From contig NZ_JADIKL010000002.1 of the NCBI RefSeq assembly GCF_044904705.1, forward strand, positions 620,001-684,000: a DNA stretch of 64,000 bases, in the 5' to 3' direction. The position numbers were made by a program, and so were the translations under genes. How positions within the stretch are numbered: position 1 is the stretch's first letter; the number at the start of each line of letters is the position of its first letter. Source of the DNA: Rhodanobacter_A agri (lineage in GTDB: Bacteria; Pseudomonadota; Gammaproteobacteria; Xanthomonadales; Rhodanobacteraceae). Shown one piece after another: positions 1 to 8,161 of this stretch. The notes below the pieces were generated by a model. It was not told the DNA's origin. It worked only from the letters and a program-made list of their open reading frames with translations, and did not search any database.

Positions 1-2
1 CG

Positions 3-566
3 CGTGTATCGGTGCACATCCTGATCGGGTTGGTGCTGGGTGCGATCGTCGCGCTCAGCCGCACCCGTCCGGCGCACCAGGTGGGGCCGCTGGCGGCGGC
101 GCTGGGCCAGCGCTGTCAGCGCCTGGCCGTGGCGTTCCACGACATCGTGTTCGCGCAGATCAAGATCTCGCTGGTCAACACCGTGCTCACCGCGATCTTC
201 CTGCTTGGCGTGCTGCCGCTGCTGGGCATCCACGTGCCGCTTTCGAAAACCCTGGTGGCGATCACCTTCATCGTCGGGCTGCTGCCGGTGGTCGGCAACC
301 TGCTTTCCAACACCGCCATCACCATCGCTGCGTTGTCGGTGTCGCTGGGCGTGGGCATCGCCGCGCTCGGCTTCCTGATCCTGATCCACAAGCTGGAATA
401 CTTTCTCAACGCCCGCATCGTGGGCTCGCAGATCCATGCGCAGGCATGGGAGCTGCTGATCGCCATGCTGCTGCTGGAGGCCGCGTTCGGCCTGCCCGGC
501 GTGATCGCCGCGCCGATCTACTACGCCTATCTCAAGGGCGAGCTGGAAGCGCAGCGCTTGATCTGA
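3..566 (+). CDS. AI-2E family transporter (C-terminal part, cut by window start)
   Basis: The frame is open from the first bases of the window, so only about the last 187 residues are visible and the true start lies upstream. The visible part is strongly hydrophobic with several membrane segments. It carries the C-terminal signature of the AI-2E/PerM permease family: PVVGNLLSN, then LNARIVGSQI, then WELLIAMLLLEAAFGLPGVI and APIYYAYLK. Members are inner-membrane exporters or permeases, some acting on the signal AI-2 or on Na+/H+; the substrate cannot be told from sequence. The gene ends 9 bases before the convergent sulfotransferase gene, with no obvious terminator between them. Confidence 0.85.
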   Translation, partial: RVSVHILIGLVLGAIVALSRTRPAHQVGPLAAALGQRCQRLAVAFHDIVFAQIKISLVNTVLTAIFLLGVLPLLGIHVPLSKTLVAITFIVGLLPVVGNLLSNTAITIAALSVSLGVGIAALGFLILIHKLEYFLNARIVGSQIHAQAWELLIAMLLLEAAFGLPGVIAAPIYYAYLKGELEAQRLI

Positions 567-575
567 GGCAGCGGC

Positions 576-2165
576 TCAGCTTGCATCCCCGATGCCGGCG
601 CCGGCCAGCAGCCAGCGCAGATCGCGCAGCTGGGGTTCGTAGTGTCGCCAGTGGCCGATCGCACGCTGGTAGATCGGCGCGCGCACCTGCCAGGCATTGG
701 GCGTGTTGACCGGCGTGGTATTGCTCTCCGAACGCAGGCAGGCGTCGTCCCAGGGCAGTCCGCAGAAGTCCAGCAGTTCGCGCGTGGCGGCTTCGGTGTT
801 TTCCACCAGCGATTCGTAGCGCACTTCGTGGATGCGGCCGGGCAGCACCTTGCGCCAGTGCGCCATCAGGCGGTCGAACTGGATGACGTAGCGACCGATA
901 TCGCTGAGGTCGAAGGAATAGTCGTAGAAGCCCGATTCCTGGTCGAACAGGTGGCGGAAGTTGCCGATGCAGGTGTCCAGCGGGTTGCGCCGCAGGCAGA
1001 CGATCTTCGCGTTTGGCAGCGCGCGGGCGATCCAGCCGGCGTAGAGGAAGTTGTGCGGCATCTTGTCGATGAAGCGGGGCGTTTCGCCGCTCACCGGCCG
1101 GGTGCTGGCGAGATAGGCTTCGCCGAGCTGCCGCCAGTCGATGTGCTGGGTGCGTGCGACGAGGTCGGCCTCGCCCAGCAAGGCGGTGGGACACCCCGAG
1201 GCCCGCTGTATCAGGGTGGGGAAGTTCTGCAGTTCGCCGGCGGACCGCACGTCGGGATGGCTGGAGAGCACGCGGTCCAGCAAGGTGGTGCCGGTGCGCG
1301 GCATGCCGATGATGAAGATCGGCTCGTTCGTGGGGTCGCCCGTGGCGGCGTCCGCGTCGGCGGCGGGAAAGGCCCGGACCAACGCGTCGAACATCGCCTC
1401 GTCGCGCGCGAACGTGTAAGGCCGCATGCGGCGGCCGGCTGCCTTGCCCTGTGTGTAGTGTCCGAACGCGGCCGGGTAGTCGGCGAGATCGTCGCATTCC
1501 TTGCCCAGCGCGATGTTGAGCAACAGCTGCGCGCCGGGATCGTTGCCGTGCTGCTGCAACAACTCGCGCATCCGTGCGACGTGGTTGTGTTCCGCGGTCT
1601 GTCGCTGCAGCTGGGCGAGCAGTACGTGCGCGTACCAGTGGCGCGGCTCGAGCCGGATGCAGGTTTCCAGTTCGTGCTCGGCGCCTTCGACATCGCCGAG
1701 GGCATTCAGGGCGTAGGCGAGGTTGAGATGGGCGATCGCGTGCTCGGGCGTCAGCGTCACGGCGCGGCGGAAGGCGTTGGCCGACTGCATCAAGGCGTTG
1801 GCCTGCCGGTAGACCATGCCCAGCGTATCCAGGGTGTGCCCATCACTGGGCGACAAGGTCATCGCGCGGTCCGCGACCAGGCGCGCCTCGCGGAATCGGC
1901 GCGCCAGCGCCAGCGCTTTTGCGTATTGCGCGGTGTAGTCGGCGCGGCGTGGCTCCAGGTGGGTGGCCTTCAGCAGGTGTTCCAGCGCCTTCGGCATGTG
2001 CTGCACGTACTGCATCTGCACGAGGGCCACGCCGATCATGAAGTGCGCGCGCGCATCATCCGGAGCGGCGGCGAGCACCTGGATGGCGCGTTGCTGCACG
2101 CGCGGCCAGTCGTTCTGGTTGAAGGCAGCGACGAGCTTGCTGAAAGCCCGGGTCGAGTCGATCAC
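576..2165 (-). CDS. TPR-repeat sulfotransferase family protein
   Basis: About 529 residues. Residues 5-210 form a row of tetratricopeptide-like helical repeats. The C-terminal half is a PAPS-dependent sulfotransferase domain: the 5'-phosphosulfate loop GMPRTGTTLLDRVLSSHP lies at about 287-304, and the 3'-phosphate region contains IVCLRRNPLDTC. I chose the GTG at 2165 because AGGGGG sits just upstream of it; a longer open frame reaches 2243 but its extra residues look non-coding. The acceptor is unknown; the family includes protein and carbohydrate sulfotransferases. A clear paralogue of nearly the same length lies at 61288-62886. No signal peptide is visible, so a cytoplasmic site is likely. 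Confidence 0.85.
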   Translation of the reverse strand: MIDSTRAFSKLVAAFNQNDWPRVQQRAIQVLAAAPDDARAHFMIGVALVQMQYVQHMPKALEHLLKATHLEPRRADYTAQYAKALALARRFREARLVADRAMTLSPSDGHTLDTLGMVYRQANALMQSANAFRRAVTLTPEHAIAHLNLAYALNALGDVEGAEHELETCIRLEPRHWYAHVLLAQLQRQTAEHNHVARMRELLQQHGNDPGAQLLLNIALGKECDDLADYPAAFGHYTQGKAAGRRMRPYTFARDEAMFDALVRAFPAADADAATGDPTNEPIFIIGMPRTGTTLLDRVLSSHPDVRSAGELQNFPTLIQRASGCPTALLGEADLVARTQHIDWRQLGEAYLASTRPVSGETPRFIDKMPHNFLYAGWIARALPNAKIVCLRRNPLDTCIGNFRHLFDQESGFYDYSFDLSDIGRYVIQFDRLMAHWRKVLPGRIHEVRYESLVENTEAATRELLDFCGLPWDDACLRSESNTTPVNTPNAWQVRAPIYQRAIGHWRHYEPQLRDLRWLLAGAGIGDAS

Positions 2166-2309
2166 GGAATCCCCCTGGCGCCGGGGAAGGGAAGAGGCCG
2201 GCCGCCATCGGCACACTGAAAGGCACCCGGGCGTGGATGTCAACGGGCAGGGGGCCTGCCTCGGTTTGCCCTGCCTCGTGGCCGCCGGGTGGCGGTGCCG
2301 GGCGGGGGG

Positions 2310-4289
2310 TCACGTACCGGCCAGCATCGCCTTGATCCGCGCCATGTGCGATTCGGCGGTCTCGCGCACCGCTTCTTTGTCCGCCTCGGGGTCCTTGCCC
2401 TGCCAGTGCAGGTCGTCCTGCGGCAATTCGTGCAGGAAGCGGCTGGGCTGGTTGCTATGCACCTCGCCGTAGCGCTTCGTCTTCGCCGACCAGGACAAGG
2501 TGAGCAGCTCCTTCGCGCGGGTAATGCCCACGTACATCAGGCGGCGCTCCTCGTCGATCCGGCCCTCGTCAATGGCGCCGTCGTGCGGCAGGGTGCCGTC
2601 CTCGCAGCCCACGATGAAGACGAAGCGGAACTCCAGGCCCTTGGCTGCGTGCAGCGTCATCATGCGCACGGCGTTGCCGGGATCGTCGCGGTCGGCATGG
2701 CTGAGCAGGGCGAGCTGGGCGGCGAGGTCGCCGGCACTGTTGCCCTTCTGCATCGCGCGGAACCAGTCGGCGAGTTCCTGCAGATTGCCGAGCTTGCGCT
2801 CGCGCACGGACGGATCGGGCGTGGCGGCGGCGAGCTGCGCCGCGTAGCCGGTGCGCTTAAGGATGCGTTCGACCAGATCCGCCGCGCTTTCGTGCAGCGA
2901 GGCGCTGCGCAGCTCGTCGAGCAGGTCGGAGAACGCGGCCAGGGCGGCGGCCGGGCGCGGCGTGAGCTGGCGCAGCACGCCGTCGCTGCGGCTGGCTTCC
3001 AGCAGCGAACAGTGTTTTGACTGCGCCAGCTGGCCCAGCTTTTCCAGCGTGGTGGCGCCGATCTCGCGCTTGGGCACGTTCACCACGCGCAGGAAGGCGG
3101 CATCGTCGCTGGGGTTGGTCAGCAGGCGCAGGTAGCAGAGCAGGTCCTTCACCTCGGCGCGGTCGAGGAAGCTCAGCGCGCCGGTGAGGTGATAAGGCAC
3201 CCGCGCCAGGCGCAGTGCCTTTTCCAGCGGCCGCGCCTGGAAGTTGCCGCGGTAGAGGATGGCGATGTCGTGCCAGCGCGCCTTGTGCTTTTCGGCCAGG
3301 GTGGCGGCGAGCGAGGCGATCTTCTCGGCCTCGTGCTCGGCCTCTTTGCACTCCAGCACGCGGATCGGCGCGCCTTCCGGGTGCTCGCTCCACAGCTTCT
3401 TTTCGTGCAGGTGCGGGTTGTTGGCGATCAGCTTGTTCGCCGCGCGCAGGATGCGCTTGCCGCAGCGGTAGTTCTGTTCCAGCTTGATCACGCGCAGCTC
3501 GGGCCAGTCGCGGCCGAGCTGGTCGATGTTCTCGGGGTTGGCGCCGCGCCAGGCATAGATCGACTGGTCGTCGTCGCCCACACAGGTGATGCGGCCGCGC
3601 TCGCCGGCCAGCGCCCTCAACAGGCGGTACTGCGCGTCGTTGGTGTCCTGGTATTCGTCGACCAACAGGTAGCGCAGGCGTTCGCGCCAGGCGTCGCGGC
3701 ACTCGGTATCGCTTTCCAGGATGCGCAGCGGCAGGCGGATCAAGTCGTCGAAGTCGACTGCATTGAAGGCGGCCAGGCGCTGCTGGTACATGTCGTAGAT
3801 CGTCGCTGCTTCCAGCTCGCGCGGGCTGCGCGCGGCGGCCAGCGCTTCTTCCGGCGACAGGCCGGCATTCTTGGCGCGGCTCAGCAGGTTGCGCAGGCCG
3901 AACAGCACGTCCGGCTTGACGCCCTTGGGCGCAAGTTCCTTGACGATGCCTTCGCTGTCGTCCGCGTCCAGCACCGAGAAGCCGCGGCGCAGGCCGGCGC
4001 GCGCGTGCTCGATCTGCAGAAACTTCAGCCCCAGCGCGTGGAAGGTGCACACGGTGAGCGAGGCGGCGTCCTCGCTGCTGATCAGCTTGCCCACACGTTC
4101 GCGCATTTCGCGCGCGGCCTTGTTGGTGAAGGTGATCGCGGCGATCTTCGCCGCCGGCAGCTTCCGCCGCTGGATCAGGTGGGCGATCTTCTGGGTGATC
4201 ACGCTGGTCTTGCCGGAGCCGGCGCCGGCCAGCACCAGCAGCGGGGTGTCGCAGTGTTCGACGGCGGCCAATTGCTGCGGGTTGAGCAT
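2310..4289 (-). CDS. rep: ATP-dependent DNA helicase Rep (UvrD/Rep family)
   Basis: 659 residues, the usual length of Rep. Superfamily 1A helicase motifs appear in order: Walker A LAGAGSGKT near the N-terminus, motif Ia AAITFTNKAAREM, motif II DEYQDTN, motif III GDDDQSIYAWRG, motif V MTLHAAKGLEF and motif VI ERRLMYVGITRA. The protein unwinds DNA 3'-5' and in relatives clears proteins ahead of replication forks. The ATG at 4289 (MLNPQQ) matches the usual Rep N-terminus; a TTG 12 bases upstream is less likely. Rep is chosen over UvrD from overall length and the MLNPQQ opening, so the subfamily is a little less certain than the family. Confidence 0.93.
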   Translation of the reverse strand: MLNPQQLAAVEHCDTPLLVLAGAGSGKTSVITQKIAHLIQRRKLPAAKIAAITFTNKAAREMRERVGKLISSEDAASLTVCTFHALGLKFLQIEHARAGLRRGFSVLDADDSEGIVKELAPKGVKPDVLFGLRNLLSRAKNAGLSPEEALAAARSPRELEAATIYDMYQQRLAAFNAVDFDDLIRLPLRILESDTECRDAWRERLRYLLVDEYQDTNDAQYRLLRALAGERGRITCVGDDDQSIYAWRGANPENIDQLGRDWPELRVIKLEQNYRCGKRILRAANKLIANNPHLHEKKLWSEHPEGAPIRVLECKEAEHEAEKIASLAATLAEKHKARWHDIAILYRGNFQARPLEKALRLARVPYHLTGALSFLDRAEVKDLLCYLRLLTNPSDDAAFLRVVNVPKREIGATTLEKLGQLAQSKHCSLLEASRSDGVLRQLTPRPAAALAAFSDLLDELRSASLHESAADLVERILKRTGYAAQLAAATPDPSVRERKLGNLQELADWFRAMQKGNSAGDLAAQLALLSHADRDDPGNAVRMMTLHAAKGLEFRFVFIVGCEDGTLPHDGAIDEGRIDEERRLMYVGITRAKELLTLSWSAKTKRYGEVHSNQPSRFLHELPQDDLHWQGKDPEADKEAVRETAESHMARIKAMLAGT

Positions 4290-4402
4290 GGATCGAGGCA
4301 ATGCGTGAGCGGCGGCCGATGGTAGCAGAGCGGACGCGCCGGACCAGGCCGGTCATAATTGGCGGACCAATCGCCAGGGTGGCGAAATACGAAGGACGCA
4401 GC

Positions 4403-5746
4403 ATGACGGATCGGCTGGATGAAAGGGACGTCGAACCATGCGACGTGGTGGTGATCGGCGGCGGCCCGGCCGGCAGCACAGCGGCGACGTTGCTGGCGCG
4501 GCAGGGTTACCAGGTGATCGCCCTGGAGAAGGAGCGCCACCCGCGCTTCCACATCGGCGAGTCGCTGCTGCCGATGAACCTGCCGGTGTTCGAGCGGCTG
4601 GGCGTGCTGGAGAAGGTGCGCGCGCTGGGCGTGCATAAGGCTGGCGCCGATTTCGAGGCGGACAACGAGCGCGGCTACAACACCTACGCCTTCAGCGAGG
4701 TGGTCGGACGCAGCCCGCCGCACGCCTTCCAGGTGTGGCGGCAGGATTTCGACCGGATGCTGTTCGAACATGCGCGCGAGGCCGGCGCGGATGCGCGCGA
4801 GGGCCACGAGGTGCTGCGCGTCGAGCAGGCCGGGCCGCGCGAGTCCTGGCTGGACGTGCGCCGCGACGACGGCGGCCATTGCCGCATACGGGCGCGCTAC
4901 GTGATCGACGCCAGCGGCCGCGACGCCTTCCTCGCCGGCAAGAAGAAGCTCAAGCGCCGGAACGCGGAACACCAGAGCGCGGCGATCTTTGGCCACTTCC
5001 ACGGTGTCGAGCGGCGCGAGGGCGCGGACGCGGGCAACATCAGCATCTACAGCTTCGCGCACGGCTGGATGTGGCTGATCCCGCTGCCCGACGGCGTGAC
5101 CAGTGTGGGCGCGGTGTGCCGGCCGGACTATCTCAAGCAGCGCAAGGGCCGCACGGTGGACTTTCTGCGGGAAACGCTGCAGCAGGCGCCAGCGCTGTGG
5201 CGGCGGCTGGAGCGGGCCGAGCTGATCGGCGACGAGGTGCGCGTTACCGGCAACTACGCCTACGACGCCGCATGCATGGGCGGGCCGGGCTGGGTTCTGG
5301 TCGGCGACGCGTTCGCCTTCCTCGACCCGGTGTTCTCCTCCGGCGTGTACCTGGCGATGAGCGGTGCCGAGCGGGCCGCCGCGCTGGTCGATCAGGCGCT
5401 GCGCGAACCCCATCGCGAGAAAGCGCTGCTGCGCGCCCTGGAACGGCGCCAGCGCAAGGGCATGCGGCGCTTCGCGTTCTTCATCTACCGCTTCAACGGG
5501 CCGGCGATGCAGTGGCTGTTCCGCCACCCCAGCCGCAAGTGGAAGATGGAGCAGGGTGTCACCTCGATGCTGGCGGGCGACGTGTTCGATTCGTTCCCGG
5601 TGTGGTGGCGCATCCAGCTGTTCCGGCTGGTGTACCTGGTCTGTGCGCTGCGCGATCGCCGGGGCTGGCTGGCTGAGCGCCGCGAGCGGCTGGCGCAGGC
5701 GAAAACCCGTTTCAGCGGCGGCACCTTGCCGGTGGACGAGGCCTGA
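4403..5746 (+). CDS. FAD-dependent monooxygenase, flavin-dependent halogenase-like
   Basis: 447 residues, start ATG with AAGGA 6 bases upstream. The N-terminus binds FAD (VVVIGGGPAGSTAA, residues 16-29; LEKERHPRFHIGES follows). Residues 222-227 read WMWLIP, the WxWxIP motif of flavin-dependent halogenases, and residues 306-314 read FLDPVFSSG, matching the FxDPxxSxG segment of that family. Lys79 (HKAGADF) lies near where CmlS-type halogenases keep their catalytic lysine; this is judged by eye. Such enzymes use FADH2, O2 and halide to halogenate aromatic or carrier-bound substrates. No carrier protein, flavin reductase or biosynthetic gene is adjacent, so the substrate is unknown and a plain oxidoreductase of the same superfamily remains possible. 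Confidence 0.72.
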   Translation: MTDRLDERDVEPCDVVVIGGGPAGSTAATLLARQGYQVIALEKERHPRFHIGESLLPMNLPVFERLGVLEKVRALGVHKAGADFEADNERGYNTYAFSEVVGRSPPHAFQVWRQDFDRMLFEHAREAGADAREGHEVLRVEQAGPRESWLDVRRDDGGHCRIRARYVIDASGRDAFLAGKKKLKRRNAEHQSAAIFGHFHGVERREGADAGNISIYSFAHGWMWLIPLPDGVTSVGAVCRPDYLKQRKGRTVDFLRETLQQAPALWRRLERAELIGDEVRVTGNYAYDAACMGGPGWVLVGDAFAFLDPVFSSGVYLAMSGAERAAALVDQALREPHREKALLRALERRQRKGMRRFAFFIYRFNGPAMQWLFRHPSRKWKMEQGVTSMLAGDVFDSFPVWWRIQLFRLVYLVCALRDRRGWLAERRERLAQAKTRFSGGTLPVDEA

Positions 5747-5764
5747 CGCGGTACCATCGGCGCC

Positions 5765-6484
5765 ATGGCCAAGCTCTATTTCTATTACTCGGCAATGAAC
5801 GCCGGCAAGACCACCACGCTGCTGCAGAGTGCGTACAACTACCACGAGCGCGGCATGCGGACGCTGATCCTCACGCCGGCGATCGATACTCGCACGCGGG
5901 AGATGCCCTCTCCTGGCGCTGCGCGCCACCCTCTCCCGCAGGCGGGAGAGGGAAAAGGGGCGCCGCCTGCGGCTGCGGACTACCCCATGGGTGTGGTGGC
6001 CTCGCGCATCGGGCTGAAGGCGAATGCACGGCGCTTCGCCGGTGAGGAGAACCTGCTCGCCCTGGTCGAGGCCGACATCGCCGCGCACGGCAGGCTCAAC
6101 TGTGTGTTCGTGGACGAGGCGCAGTTCCTTACCCGCGCGCAGGTGTGGCAGCTCACCGACGTGGTGGACCGGCTGCGTATCCCGGTACTGGCCTACGGCC
6201 TGCGCACCGACTTCCGCGGTGAGCTGTTCGAGGGCAGTGGCTATTTGCTGGCCTGGGCCGACGAGCTGCAGGAAATCAAGACGATCTGCCACAGCGGCAG
6301 CAAAGCCACCATGGTGGTGCGCGTGGACGAACAGGGCCGCGCGGTCACCGACGGCCCGCAGGTTGAGATCGGCGGCAACGACCGCTATGTCTCGGTGAGC
6401 CGCGCCGAGTTCAAGAAGATCACCGAAGGCCACGGCCGCATCGAGTTGCAGCAGAGCGTGCTGCCCTTGGGCGAGCGGCACTGA
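5765..6484 (+). CDS. tdk: thymidine kinase with an in-frame repeat-derived insertion
   Basis: 239 residues, about 33 longer than typical bacterial type II thymidine kinases. It phosphorylates thymidine with ATP in the salvage pathway. The P-loop SAMNAGKTTT is at 9-18, the catalytic region FVDEAQFL and the lasso GLRTDFRGELFEGS are present, and IGGNDRYVSVSRAEF is near the C-terminus. Of the zinc-binding cysteines known in this family only one is obvious (TICHSGSK), and the later one reads serine. Residues about 44-76 do not belong to the family fold; they are encoded by a GC-rich palindromic repeat (5929-5952) that keeps the frame open, so activity should not be assumed. It starts 18 bases after the halogenase-like gene. 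Confidence 0.9.
   Translation: MAKLYFYYSAMNAGKTTTLLQSAYNYHERGMRTLILTPAIDTRTREMPSPGAARHPLPQAGEGKGAPPAAADYPMGVVASRIGLKANARRFAGEENLLALVEADIAAHGRLNCVFVDEAQFLTRAQVWQLTDVVDRLRIPVLAYGLRTDFRGELFEGSGYLLAWADELQEIKTICHSGSKATMVVRVDEQGRAVTDGPQVEIGGNDRYVSVSRAEFKKITEGHGRIELQQSVLPLGERH
5929..5952. repeat. palindromic repeat inserted inside tdk
   Basis: Two perfect 11-bp arms, CCCTCTCCCGC and GCGGGAGAGGG, are separated by AG. A related CCCTCTCC half lies about 25 bases upstream, so the inserted block spans roughly 5900-5990. Palindromes of this CTCTCCCGC type are common as dispersed intergenic repeats in high-GC proteobacteria. Here the element lies inside a reading frame. Confidence 0.8.
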
Positions 6485-6486
6485 AG

Positions 6487-6508
6487 AATCCGCGCCTCGC
6501 GGATTTTT
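6487..6508 (+). terminator. rho-independent terminator after tdk
   Basis: 8-bp perfect stem AATCCGCG/CGCGGATT with a 3-base loop, followed directly by TTT, starting 3 bases after the tdk stop codon. Confidence 0.8.
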
Positions 6509-6544
6509 CGACACAAGTTACCCAGGTTTTTCCAAGGCAGACAG

Positions 6545-7318
6545 ATGACCGAAGCACAGCAAACCCCCGAGTGGCTGCGCCCCTACTGGCAACCTGGCGC
6601 CGACGAGGACGCGCTGCTGCAGTTCTACGTGTTCGGCAAGTTCGAGCGCGAGCTGGTGATCCCGGCCATGCGCTACGGCAGCCCCGGCCTGCCCGAGGGT
6701 GTGAGCCTGCAACGCTTCCAGAATCTGGAACTGCGCAAGTGGGAGGGCTACCCGCTGGCCGGCACGCTGGGTGAGATCCTGCGCGACGAGGTGCCCGAGA
6801 CGTTCGAACAGGCACGCATCGCGCCCGATGTGCTGGTGATCCGCGGCCAGCTGCCGGACGGCGCCAGCCTCGACTACCTGCGCGACACGCTGGGCGTGCT
6901 CGCCGCCCTGCTCGACATCGGCGGCCGCGCCATCCTCGATCCGCAGATTCTCTCCCTGTTCGACGTGGAGGCGTGGCGGGAGCGGTACCTGGTGAAGGAC
7001 GGCGCGCCACCGCGCAATCATGTGCTGATCCTGCGCAGCGACGAGGCGGACGGCGGACGCTCGCACGTGCACACCCGCGGCATGCGCAAGTTCGGCCGCC
7101 CCGACCTGAGCTTTCGCCAGGTGCCGCCGCAGGAGCTGGATCGCGTCGGCGCGCTGTGCGAGAAGCTGGTGGAGATGCAGGCGCTGGGCGTCCGCTTCGT
7201 CGCGGGGCAAGCGTTGGAAGTGGAGGGCATGGAGCAGGTGCTGATCGCGCAGCCCGGCGGCCGCTTCGACGATCCGGAGTTCAACAACCGGCACGTGGCA
7301 TTCCGCTGGCCGTTCTGA
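6545..7318 (+). CDS. uncharacterised 257-residue protein
   Basis: 257 residues, start ATG with AAGG about 8 bases upstream. I do not recognise the family. The protein is soluble-looking, with no signal peptide or membrane segment. It is rich in charged residues and has conserved-looking stretches such as LRKWEGYPLAGTLGEIL, a HVHTRGMRKFGRPDLSF segment in the second half, and an ending in DDPEFNNRHVAFRWPF. The HVHTRGMRKFGRPD stretch could form a metal or phosphate site, but this is only a guess. It is separated from tdk by a terminator and is convergent with the nitroreductase gene, so it is probably transcribed alone. Confidence 0.75.
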   Translation: MTEAQQTPEWLRPYWQPGADEDALLQFYVFGKFERELVIPAMRYGSPGLPEGVSLQRFQNLELRKWEGYPLAGTLGEILRDEVPETFEQARIAPDVLVIRGQLPDGASLDYLRDTLGVLAALLDIGGRAILDPQILSLFDVEAWRERYLVKDGAPPRNHVLILRSDEADGGRSHVHTRGMRKFGRPDLSFRQVPPQELDRVGALCEKLVEMQALGVRFVAGQALEVEGMEQVLIAQPGGRFDDPEFNNRHVAFRWPF

Positions 7319-7340
7319 CCGGCGTCGCTACCTGCAGAAA

Positions 7341-7373
7341 GCGAAGAGGGCGGCCATGGGCCGCCCTCTTCGC
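7341..7373. terminator. bidirectional terminator hairpin between convergent genes
   Basis: Perfect 15-bp inverted repeat (7341-7355 and 7359-7373) with loop ATG, containing GAGGGCGGCC. It lies between the stop codons of two convergent genes. For the leftward transcript the stem is followed by TTTCTG; the rightward side lacks a T tract. Confidence 0.75.
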
Positions 7374-7393
7374 AAGCATGATGCGAGCGAATC

Positions 7394-7993
7394 TCAGCCC
7401 GCGTCGATGAAGCGCTGGCTATCGTCCATGAAGGCCTTCTCGCCGAAGCCGGCTTCGTGCGAGCCGAACGGCATCTGCGCACGCAGCTTCCACGATGCCG
7501 GGATGCTCCAGGTCGCGCGGGCGGCGTCATCCACCAGCGGGTTGTAGTGCTGCAGGCTGGCGCCGATGCCGGCGTCGGTCAGCGCCAGCCACACCGCGAA
7601 CTGCGCCATGCCGGCCGACTGCTCGGACCACACCGGGAAATTGTCCGCATACAGCGCGAACTTCTCCTGCAGGCCTTTCACTACGTCCTGGTCTTCATAG
7701 AACAGCACGGTGCCCACGCCGGCGGCGAAGCTGTCCAGCTTGGCGGCGGTCTGCGCAAAAGCCTCGGCCGGCACGATCTTGGCCAGTGCATCCTTGGCCA
7801 GCGCCCAGAACTTCACGCTCTGCTCGCCGAACAGGATCACCGCACGCGAGCTCTGCGAATTGAACGACGACGGCGTGTGCTTGATGGCGTCCTTGATGAG
7901 GTGATTCAGCGCAGCCTTGTCCATGCCCACGTTGCGGCCCAGCGCGTACTGGGTGCGACGCTTCTTGAAGTGTTCGATTACGGCGTTGCTCAT
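7394..7993 (-). CDS. nitroreductase family protein (FMN oxidoreductase)
   Basis: 199 residues. Start ATG preceded by an excellent ribosome site, GGAGGAATCCCC. The protein fits the short nitroreductase subfamily (YfhC/Hbn1-like): an N-terminal KKRRTQYALG segment for FMN phosphate contact, TPSSFNSQSSRAVILFG, a central helix, and PFGSHEAGFGEK near the C-terminus. These enzymes reduce nitroaromatics, quinones or unsaturated aldehydes with NAD(P)H through FMN. The physiological substrate is not predictable. The gene is transcribed alone towards the terminator at 7341-7373. Confidence 0.85.
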   Translation of the reverse strand: MSNAVIEHFKKRRTQYALGRNVGMDKAALNHLIKDAIKHTPSSFNSQSSRAVILFGEQSVKFWALAKDALAKIVPAEAFAQTAAKLDSFAAGVGTVLFYEDQDVVKGLQEKFALYADNFPVWSEQSAGMAQFAVWLALTDAGIGASLQHYNPLVDDAARATWSIPASWKLRAQMPFGSHEAGFGEKAFMDDSQRFIDAG

Positions 7994-8127
7994 GGGGATT
8001 CCTCCACGAAAGGAAAAGCCGAACCCGCGGAACGGAGGGCCGTTCCGATCTCGTGTGCGTGTCCGGGATGGCGCTTATGTTGGACGCGCCGCGCGGTGCC
8101 GGGTAGCCGGCAATCCGTGGTTACTCT

Positions 8128-8151
8128 GTTTCCCGTGGGAAACGCCGGCTC
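8128..8151. repeat. hairpin sharing a 14-mer with the mgtA leader region
   Basis: GTTTCCC-GT-GGGAAAC (8128-8143) runs directly into CGCCGGCTC. The 14-mer GGAAACGCCGGCTC (8138-8151) recurs exactly at 63286-63299, where it again follows an inverted TTTCC half. The element lies between mutM and the nitroreductase gene and may act as a mutM terminator or be a dispersed repeat. Confidence 0.45.
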
Positions 8152-8161
8152 GCAGGACGCC

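Noticed and set aside
4290..6514. 771-codon minus-strand frame opposite the halogenase-like and tdk genes
   Set aside because: No recognisable domain, and both plus-strand genes have strong motif and ribosome-site support.
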